Shown: positions 5,853 through 11,790 of the stretch, in pieces
Layout of the letters: every line of letters begins with the position of its first letter
Numbering within the stretch: position 1 is the first letter of the stretch
Assembly (NCBI GenBank): GCA_017988355.1
Contig: JAGNRX010000016.1
Coordinates: 1 to 11,790, forward strand
Source of the DNA: Bacteroidales bacterium
GTDB lineage: Bacteria > Bacteroidota > Bacteroidia > Bacteroidales > P3
Direction of reading: 5' to 3'
DNA length: 11,790 bases
Program-made: the position numbers and the translations under genes
Notes under the pieces: generated by a model
Database searches by the model: none
Told to the model about the DNA's origin: nothing
Seen by the model: only the letters and a program-made list of their open reading frames with translations

Positions 5853-6437
5853 ATGCGTAAATTACTAACCTTAACCCTGATGCTTTTAATTAGCACAGCA
5901 AGTTTGTTCTCACAAACTCTTGATAAAATTAAAATTGAAAAGAAGTCAAGCGAGTATTCATTTTCCCTTGGTAAAGAAAAGTATAAGGCATATTTTAGTG
6001 TAACAGATGAGTCTAGAAGACCTAAGATAAGATTTAGTGGAAAAACCAATTTTACTTATGATTCAGGATTTCAAGATGCGAAATTGGATTTTGAAATATT
6101 CTCAAATCCAAAATTAAATTTTTCTTATTTAGTAATAAACAACTACCTTGATGTCACAATGGGAGCAGAGGTTTATCTAATAAACAAAGACTATCAATTT
6201 ATATTTTTAGGTCATTTGCCAATTGGTGCCTATAATTGTATTGGAGATCAGAAGATGAATTACAATAGTATTCTATCATATCTTTCAATATTCTACACAA
6301 AAGAAAAGACTTATTTTTCATTTGAGGTTCCCTTAGTTGTCATAAACCCTGGTCAGACAACCGAGCAAATAGTAGAAAGTAAGAAGATACACTATACTCT
6401 AACAGATAATAAACTCAAACAAAACCTTACAGAATAA
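5853..6437 (+). CDS. Small secreted protein of unknown function
   Basis: I do not recognise this 194-aa protein. It starts with a clear signal peptide (MRKLLTLTLMLLISTASLFS, cleavage likely before Gln21, a common Bacteroidota pattern) and lacks a lipobox cysteine. The mature part is rich in aromatic and beta-forming residues and could be a beta-sandwich or small barrel. Residues about 45-60 and 100-120 alternate hydrophobic and polar positions. The gene begins 37 bp after the YwqK-like lipoprotein with no promoter match between them, and ends 6 bp before the U32 gene, so it is probably within the same transcript. A role at the cell envelope is inferred only from export. Confidence 0.82.
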   Translation: MRKLLTLTLMLLISTASLFSQTLDKIKIEKKSSEYSFSLGKEKYKAYFSVTDESRRPKIRFSGKTNFTYDSGFQDAKLDFEIFSNPKLNFSYLVINNYLDVTMGAEVYLINKDYQFIFLGHLPIGAYNCIGDQKMNYNSILSYLSIFYTKEKTYFSFEVPLVVINPGQTTEQIVESKKIHYTLTDNKLKQNLTE

Positions 6438-6443
6438 TTAGAA

Positions 6444-7682
6444 ATGAAATTTTCAGATATTGAAATAATGTCGCCCGTAGGCTCTTATGAATCATTAATT
6501 GGAGCAATACAAGGCGGGGCTGACTCTGTTTACTTTGGAGTTGGAGAACTAAATATGCGTTCTCGTAGTGCAAGCAATTTCTCAATTGAAGACCTAAGAA
6601 AGATTGTTGAAATAGCAAAAGAGAATAACTTAAGAACTTATCTAACTTTAAACACTATAATCTATGACCAAGAATTAGATTATATGAGAGAGGTAATTGA
6701 TGCTGCAAAAGAAAGTGGAGTAAGTGCAATAATAGCAGCTGACCTTGCGGTAATTTCTTATGCAAGAGAAGTCGGAGTGGAAGTCCACCTCTCAACCCAA
6801 TGTAATATAACCAATATAGAGGCTGTTAAATTCTTTTCTCAGTTTGCAGATGTAATTGTAACTGCTCGTGAACTTTCTTTAGACAAGGTGAAAAGTATAA
6901 CTGAGTATATAAAAGAAAATAATATTAAAGGGCCCTCTGGAAATCTTCTTCAAATAGAGTGTTTTGTTCATGGAGCTCTCTGCATGGCTGTTTCTGGCAA
7001 ATGTTATATCTCTTTGGACAATGCAAACAAAAGTGCAAATAGAGGAGCTTGCCTTCAATATTGTCGCCGCCCCTATAAGGTAACCGATACGGATGGAGGA
7101 ACAGAACTTGTTGTTGACAATCAATATATAATGTCGCCAAAGGATTTGAAAACTCTTGAATTCTTAGATAAGATACTTGATTCAGGTGTTAGGGTTTTGA
7201 AGATTGAGGGAAGAGGACGCTCTGCAGAATATGTTAAAACTGTAACAAGAGTTTATAAAAAGGCAGTTAAGGCTTATTTTGATGGAGAGTTTACTCAGGA
7301 GAATAAAGACAAGTGGAATGAGGAACTAAAAACTGTTTATAATAGAGGGTTCTGGGATGGATACTATTTAGGGCAAACGATTGGAGAGTGGACAGAAAAG
7401 TATGGTTCAAGATCAACAAAAGTCAAAGAATTTATTGGAACATGCACCAACTTCTATAAAAACATTAATATTGCGGAAATAAAACTTGAAACAGGGAGTT
7501 TGTCTATTGGGGAGGATGTCATAATTCTGGGTCCAACAACAGGGGTTTATGAAGATAAGATAAAAGAAATTAGGGTTGACTTAAAGTCTGTTGAAAAAGC
7601 CGTTAAGGGAGAGATGTTTTCAATTCCAACAACTGAAATTATCCGCCGAGGAGATAAATTATATAAAATAAAAGATGCTTAA
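6444..7682 (+). CDS. U32-family protein, TrhP (YegQ/YrrO)-like tRNA hydroxylation factor
   Basis: The 412-aa protein has the U32 signature: IECFVHGALCMAVSGKCYIS (171-190), then ANRGACLQYCR (198-208). Cys180, 187, 203 and 207 form the cysteine set expected to bind an iron-sulfur cluster. The N-terminus (MSPVGSYESLIGAIQGGADSVYFG from residue 9, a TIM-barrel start) and the C-terminal extension (about 325-412) match the long TrhP/YrrO branch rather than the short RlhA-partner type. TrhP proteins use prephenate in forming 5-hydroxyuridine at tRNA position 34; RlhA, a relative, hydroxylates 23S rRNA. The older 'peptidase' label reflects early collagenase reports. The stop overlaps the PHP gene by 8 bp. 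Assignment to tRNA rather than rRNA is likely, not proven. Confidence 0.88.
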   Translation: MKFSDIEIMSPVGSYESLIGAIQGGADSVYFGVGELNMRSRSASNFSIEDLRKIVEIAKENNLRTYLTLNTIIYDQELDYMREVIDAAKESGVSAIIAADLAVISYAREVGVEVHLSTQCNITNIEAVKFFSQFADVIVTARELSLDKVKSITEYIKENNIKGPSGNLLQIECFVHGALCMAVSGKCYISLDNANKSANRGACLQYCRRPYKVTDTDGGTELVVDNQYIMSPKDLKTLEFLDKILDSGVRVLKIEGRGRSAEYVKTVTRVYKKAVKAYFDGEFTQENKDKWNEELKTVYNRGFWDGYYLGQTIGEWTEKYGSRSTKVKEFIGTCTNFYKNINIAEIKLETGSLSIGEDVIILGPTTGVYEDKIKEIRVDLKSVEKAVKGEMFSIPTTEIIRRGDKLYKIKDA

Positions 7683-8508
7683 ATTTAATTACCATAACCA
7701 TTCCACATTTTGTGATGGGAAAAGTTCTCTTGAAGAAATGACTAAGTCTGCCATTGAGAAGGGCTTAAGCTATTATGGGTTTTCTGCTCATAGTCCAGTC
7801 CCTTTCGATAATGATTTTGCACTACAACACTCAGACATACAAAACTACCTTAACGAAACAAGAAGACTTAAGTCAAAATATGAAGATAAGATAAAGCTCT
7901 TTACTTCAATGGAATTTGATTATATCCCAATAATTTCTGAAGATATTAGAGAAAGAGCAAAAGAATATGATTTAGATTATATTATTTCATCCGTCCACTT
8001 AGTTAGTTCAGAAAATGGATTATGGTTTATTGATGGCTCAAAACAAGAAAGCTATGATAATGGTCTAAGAGAATACTTTGGAGGTGATATTAGAAAAGCT
8101 GTGAAAGCGTTTTATGATCAAACAAATGAAATGATAGTTAATGTTAAACCAAATATTGTTGGTCATTTCGATAAGATTAAGATGCATAATAAAGACAGAT
8201 ATTTCAAAGAAGATGAGTCGTGGTACAAGGATTTAGTTATTCAGACTATAGACATTATGAAAGAAAATGATGTAATCTGTGAAGTAAATGCAAGAGGACT
8301 TTATAAGGGACGCTCAAATGATTATTTCCCTCAAACAGCTTGGATAAAAGAACTGGCTAAAAGAAATGTAAGAGTGACTATCTCCCCTGACTCTCACAAA
8401 GCAGATGAGGTTGATATGCTTTTTGCAGAATGTTGGCAACACCTAAAAGACTGTGGACATAAGGAAGTTTGGTATTTTGATGGCGATTGGAAACCTGTAT
8501 CTCTATAA
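7675..8508 (+). CDS. PHP-domain phosphatase, histidinol-phosphatase-like
   Basis: The 277-aa protein contains the full PHP-type metal-ligand set: His7 and His9 (YHNHSTFCDG), Asp14, His39 (SAHSP), Glu80 (SMEFDY), His108 (SSVHLV), His164 (VGHFD), Asp239 and His241 (SPDSH). The layout and length match the HisK/HisJ branch that dephosphorylates histidinol phosphate with a trinuclear metal site. No other histidine-biosynthesis gene is nearby, so a different phosphate ester is possible. Its start codon lies inside the end of the U32 gene (8-bp overlap), and its stop shares a base with the mnmD start (TAATG), implying translational coupling with two tRNA-modification-family genes. Confidence 0.88.
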   Translation: MLKFNYHNHSTFCDGKSSLEEMTKSAIEKGLSYYGFSAHSPVPFDNDFALQHSDIQNYLNETRRLKSKYEDKIKLFTSMEFDYIPIISEDIRERAKEYDLDYIISSVHLVSSENGLWFIDGSKQESYDNGLREYFGGDIRKAVKAFYDQTNEMIVNVKPNIVGHFDKIKMHNKDRYFKEDESWYKDLVIQTIDIMKENDVICEVNARGLYKGRSNDYFPQTAWIKELAKRNVRVTISPDSHKADEVDMLFAECWQHLKDCGHKEVWYFDGDWKPVSL

Positions 8509-9182
8509 TGAAAAACATAGAAAATCAAATTGAAATTCTAATAACAGAAGACGGTTCATCAAGTCTAAGAAGGAAGGATTTACAAGAAGGATATCATTCC
8601 ACCTTTGGAGCAATTGCCGAAAGCAGACATATATTTATTGAAGCAGGACTAAGAAAGGTTGGAACTTTAGAAAAGATAAATATTTTGGAAATAGGATTTG
8701 GTACAGGCTTAAATGCAATCCTAAGCTTAGAGTTTGCAAACAAAGAAAACCAAGCTATCTATTATACAACAATAGAAAAATACCCTCTCCCAAAAGAAAT
8801 AACATCAGAGCTTAATTACGGGAAAATTCTAAGATTAGAAGAGGAATTTGAGACCATAAATTCATTTGATTGGAATAAAGATAACGATTTAAATTCCTAT
8901 TTCACAATTCAAAAGATTGATAAGGCCGCCGAAGAGATAAACTACCCTAAAGAATTCTTTAACTTAATTTACTTCGATGCTTTTGCTCCCCAATTTGAAG
9001 AAAAGCTTTGGAATAAAGAAGTATTTGAAAATTTATACTCATCCCTAAAACAAGGAGGTATCCTTGTAACTTATTGTTGTAAAGGAGATGTTAAAAGAAT
9101 GCTTAAATCATCAGGCTTTGAAATAGAAAAACTTCCAGGACCTAAAGGAAAGAGAGAAATCCTAAGAGCCAATAAAATATAA
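8508..9182 (+). CDS. mnmD: MnmD-like tRNA wobble-uridine methyltransferase
   Basis: The 224-aa protein matches stand-alone MnmD, which methylates the aminomethyl group on wobble uridine (nm5s2U34 to mnm5s2U34) using S-adenosylmethionine. Visible motifs are GYHSTFGAIAESRHIFIEAGL (28-48, compare the family GA..E..H.F), the SAM-binding loop EIGFGTGLNA (61-70), FDAFAPQFEEKLW (156-168, the DUF752 signature) and GPKGKREILRA (211-221). It has no fused MnmC oxidoreductase domain, as expected outside Proteobacteria. The frame opens earlier (ATG at 8487), but the ATG at 8508, overlapping the previous stop by one base, gives the better N-terminus. Its 3' end overlaps the convergent beta-barrel gene by 21 bp. 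Confidence 0.92.
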   Translation: MKNIENQIEILITEDGSSSLRRKDLQEGYHSTFGAIAESRHIFIEAGLRKVGTLEKINILEIGFGTGLNAILSLEFANKENQAIYYTTIEKYPLPKEITSELNYGKILRLEEEFETINSFDWNKDNDLNSYFTIQKIDKAAEEINYPKEFFNLIYFDAFAPQFEEKLWNKEVFENLYSSLKQGGILVTYCCKGDVKRMLKSSGFEIEKLPGPKGKREILRANKI

Positions 9183-11204
9183 ATTTCTTTGTTTCTTTGG
9201 TCTATTGATTAGCCAATAGAGTTGAAATGCCACTTCTTGCTTATGATTACCCTCTATTTTGTCGTTTGAGCTGTGGATTTCAGTCTTATCTTTATAATAT
9301 GTTATACTATATCTTGCTGTTAGGTAAAAATCCCTCTTGAAATCATATCTTAGAATTAAATATGACCTTAATCCTCTGTCATAAAGTTGCGAAGATGAAT
9401 AGGTAAGAGGCAATGAGTATTCATAAATATAGAAAGCATTATCGTAATCATCGGTATTGAAATAGGCTATTCTCATATTTATGCTTAAAGGTATTGCTTT
9501 TGGACTTAGAATTATGTCTTGAGAAATAAAGATCCCCTTATTTTCATTTGATTTATAGTTTCTTGTTTTGGAATATCCTATCCTTGTTTTCAGCATTAGG
9601 TTTTGATTCTTGCTATAAGTATATCTTAGTTGTATTTGATTTAAGATATTGTCTTCGGGATAGATTTCTTTGTTTGCGTGAGTTTCATTGTAGGGGCGGT
9701 TATTCATTTTATAGATTAGGGCGAAGTGACTACTTAGTTTTGGTGTGTAATTTATTTCTGAACGTATTTTATAACCACGAACAGAAGTGTTTGCTCTATA
9801 ACTTTGGTCAGGGAAATTAAAATAATCAATGCCAATAAAACAATTGAAATACTTATTTATCCTTGCAGAAAAAGCAGAATATAATCCCCTTTCGTTTGCA
9901 TTCCTGCTCTGAGTTCCTATTGCTGATGCAAAATTGTTTTGGAACTGGTTTTGATAATTTCTATAGTTAAAGCTAAGGTTGGTTTTATAGCCTAAGTTTA
10001 TATCTAATCCTGTTATAAGAGCATATCCCTTATTCCTACTCATAGCAATTTCGCCAAATGCCCTAACCTTTCTATGTATTGGCATACTCCCATTTAAACT
10101 ATATATGCTATTGCTTTTCCCTTCAAAATAATCTTGCATATAGGCTTGACTTTGGTGGGTGATTGGATATTTATAATGGTAGTTGAAAAGTGTTAATCCG
10201 AGTTCTCGTCCTTTATTTTTCCATTCAATATGTGTTCCATAAAGAGCTTCAATATTAGAATCTTTTCTTTGGAGTTCTGAATTTGTCCTATGAAGTCCTG
10301 TTTCTAGAATACTGCCTGAATAATCTATCTTATTGAATGAACCAAATAGATAAACTGATATGTCTTTTAGTTTTATCTTTGTTGCAATTCCTCTCATTGA
10401 ATTGTATTCTGTAATAGAACGATTTGGTTTTATTCCGCTATAATTTTTCTTGCTTTTGGCATCTTGTGTGAAATGTCCGAAGTTAAGACTTTGATTCATT
10501 GCAAGTCCCTCGCCAAAACCCAAACGATAATCCCCAATTGTTATTTGTTCTATTATTGAAATATCTCTTATGGTGAATTGAGCACTAAGATAATCGTATC
10601 CTAACTTTTGTTTGGAATTGAAAAAAGGTTCTCCTGCATCATTATCAGCAATAATAGAAAACGACAATCTATTAAAATAGTTTAGGTTATAGCGAAGTGA
10701 GTTTGAAAAATTCTTTCCTTGATATCCCTTATCATCATCTCTTCTATATCCCCACGCTTTTTCCAATACTTTCTTATATTGTAATCTTATATCATGAATT
10801 GATTTTGAAAGGATGGAGTCTATATTTAGTGAGGGTTTGTATTTTACTGGGGCAACGAAGATATAGGGCAGGATTTGATTTAGGGTTTCTTCTGAAAATC
10901 CATTAATAAGAGGGATTTCATAAATGGTTAGAATTTGATGTGTTTCTTTAATATAGCGTTTGAGTGATAGAATTTGAAAATCATCAAGCCCCATAAGTTG
11001 AAGGGTGTTTTCATCAGCAGAGTTAATATTTACTGGATTAAGGCTTAGATAATACAAATCCTCTATCAAAGTCTGCTTATCTTGTTCTGAGATTTCGCTT
11101 TCTTCAATAGAGGATATTTGATTATCTATATCTATTTGTGCTTTTGCACTGACACAAGAAAAAATAAATATTATTATAGAGTATATTACTTTCCTTATGC
11201 TCAT
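9162..11204 (-). CDS. HhH-domain outer-membrane beta-barrel protein (ComEA-like N-terminus)
   Basis: The 680-aa protein has a signal peptide (hydrophobic about 6-18, cleavage likely after AKA, Gln23). Next comes a short acidic helical region (about 28-50). A ComEA-like helix-hairpin-helix unit spans about 56-117 (NPVNINSADENTLQLMGL, then IPLINGFSEETLNQILPYI). The remaining 550 or so residues are rich in alternating aromatic/polar segments (for example RYNLNYFNRLSFSI, LSFNYRNYQNQ, FYLTARYSITYYKD), as in outer-membrane beta-barrels. No TonB box or plug domain is evident. The start is 23 bp after nrdJ, and a near-match -7 element (TAAGTTTA, 11223-11230) may also drive it. The function is not known; DNA contact at the outer membrane is an inference from the HhH module. 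Confidence 0.82.
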   Translation of the reverse strand: MSIRKVIYSIIIFIFSCVSAKAQIDIDNQISSIEESEISEQDKQTLIEDLYYLSLNPVNINSADENTLQLMGLDDFQILSLKRYIKETHQILTIYEIPLINGFSEETLNQILPYIFVAPVKYKPSLNIDSILSKSIHDIRLQYKKVLEKAWGYRRDDDKGYQGKNFSNSLRYNLNYFNRLSFSIIADNDAGEPFFNSKQKLGYDYLSAQFTIRDISIIEQITIGDYRLGFGEGLAMNQSLNFGHFTQDAKSKKNYSGIKPNRSITEYNSMRGIATKIKLKDISVYLFGSFNKIDYSGSILETGLHRTNSELQRKDSNIEALYGTHIEWKNKGRELGLTLFNYHYKYPITHQSQAYMQDYFEGKSNSIYSLNGSMPIHRKVRAFGEIAMSRNKGYALITGLDINLGYKTNLSFNYRNYQNQFQNNFASAIGTQSRNANERGLYSAFSARINKYFNCFIGIDYFNFPDQSYRANTSVRGYKIRSEINYTPKLSSHFALIYKMNNRPYNETHANKEIYPEDNILNQIQLRYTYSKNQNLMLKTRIGYSKTRNYKSNENKGIFISQDIILSPKAIPLSINMRIAYFNTDDYDNAFYIYEYSLPLTYSSSQLYDRGLRSYLILRYDFKRDFYLTARYSITYYKDKTEIHSSNDKIEGNHKQEVAFQLYWLINRPKKQRNLYFIGS

Positions 11205-11227
11205 TACTTCTTTATTTCATTTTAAAC

Positions 11228-11790
11228 TTAGCTACATTTACTCCAACCACAATTTGTGCAATTCTTACAGCCTCCTGAATAAACTATTGTTTCGTGTTTA
11301 CAATTAGGGCAGGTTTCTCCTTTTGCTTTTGTTCCGTCTTGAATATACTTTTTAAGGGCTCTTGCAACTCCGTTTTTCCAGGTGTTGATTGTGTCATTAT
11401 CTAATGTTAGCTTTGAAACTAAGCCAATAACATTATTAAGTGGCATTCCATGACGAAGAATACCTGAGATAAGCTTTGCATAGTTCCAGAATTCTTTATC
11501 GAAAAGTCGAGACAAGCCTCCAATTGTGTTTTCGTAACCATCCTTATCTAAATAAACAAAGTCATATCTTGATGTTTCTTTTTCCTTAACCTTAACAACC
11601 CATCCTTTATTAACTCCTTCTGGCAAATAAAATCTATCAGGGTCAGCCTTACCAGTAAATATCTCATAAGGTCTTCCTTCAATAATGCCAACAACAGCAA
11701 TCCATTTCTCTTTATCGTTTTGAAATCTAATAACATCTGCTTCAAGTTTCTTAGGTCTCTTAGGAGCTTGTGTTTCTGTAAAGGCAGATT
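11228..11790 (-). CDS. nrdJ: Adenosylcobalamin-dependent (class II) ribonucleotide reductase, C-terminal part
   Basis: The frame is open to the right edge, giving the last 186 residues; the rest lies outside. It reads through the stretch PKRPKKLEADVIRFQ, KWIAVVGIIEGRPYEIFTGK and FYLPEGVNKGW, matching the C-terminal region of the large NrdJ enzymes that reduce ribonucleotides with vitamin B12 coenzyme. The end is cysteine-rich (CPNC, GGCKNCTNCGWSKCS). It is expected to hold a zinc-ribbon-like site and the redox cysteines that pass electrons to the active site. An in-frame TTG at 11624-11626 can mislead start prediction, but the protein plainly continues upstream. The beta-barrel gene follows 23 bp downstream. 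Confidence 0.93.
   Translation of the reverse strand, partial: SAFTETQAPKRPKKLEADVIRFQNDKEKWIAVVGIIEGRPYEIFTGKADPDRFYLPEGVNKGWVVKVKEKETSRYDFVYLDKDGYENTIGGLSRLFDKEFWNYAKLISGILRHGMPLNNVIGLVSKLTLDNDTINTWKNGVARALKKYIQDGTKAKGETCPNCKHETIVYSGGCKNCTNCGWSKCS

Noticed and set aside
6444..7682. Collagenase-like peptidase function for the U32 protein
   Set aside because: The cysteine pattern and length fit the RNA-hydroxylation branch; no protease catalytic motif is visible.
8487..8507. Earlier ATG for mnmD
   Set aside because: The ATG at 8508 overlaps the preceding stop in a TAATG junction and gives an N-terminus like the family; the earlier start adds seven residues from within the PHP gene.
11228..11790. 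Apparent short or frameshifted gene beginning near 11626
   Set aside because: The TTG at 11624-11626 is an internal leucine codon. The same frame is open and homologous to NrdJ up to the window edge, so there is no frameshift.

Overview
The window looks like chromosomal DNA of an AT-rich member of the Bacteroidota, probably order Bacteroidales. The grounds are: TAnnTTTG-type -7 promoter elements, A-rich leaders without Shine-Dalgarno sites, several secreted proteins or lipoproteins with Bacteroidota-style signals, a small 2[4Fe-4S] ferredoxin, and the end of a class II (cobalamin-dependent) ribonucleotide reductase. Genus cannot be decided from the sequence alone.

Layout. Positions 1-576 hold no gene. 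They contain two copies of a short sequence resembling an IS21-type terminus, five palindromic 10-mers at an exact 22-bp period whose outer ends form a perfect 17-bp inverted repeat, and three GGCG-centred repeats at 21-bp spacing. Positions 577-2631 (minus) are a two-gene unit: a TlpA-like thioredoxin lipoprotein followed by a membrane-anchored protein with three helix-hairpin-helix (HhH) modules. Positions 2725-3926 (minus) run tRNA-Glu(UUC), rpsT (S20), a terminator, then a TatD-family nuclease, all behind a textbook Bacteroidota promoter. Positions 4017-4937 (minus) hold a ferredoxin gene, its terminator and an unrecognised cytoplasmic protein. Divergent from the ferredoxin, positions 5027-9182 (plus) form a tightly packed five-gene run: a lipoprotein with YwqK/MORN-like repeats, a small secreted protein, a U32-family (TrhP-like) protein, a PHP-domain phosphatase and MnmD. 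It converges with, and overlaps by 21 bp, a 680-aa secreted protein (9162-11204, minus) with an N-terminal ComEA-like HhH domain and a predicted outer-membrane beta-barrel. That gene follows 23 bp behind the 3' end of nrdJ, which runs off the right edge.

How the genes fit together. The U32 and MnmD proteins both belong to families that modify the wobble uridine (U34) of tRNA, so the end of the plus-strand run is plausibly a tRNA-modification unit. Two independent HhH proteins, one anchored in the inner membrane and one apparently in the outer membrane, suggest an envelope process that touches DNA; uptake is a hypothesis only. The most unusual non-coding signal is the symmetric 22-bp-period array at 298-409.
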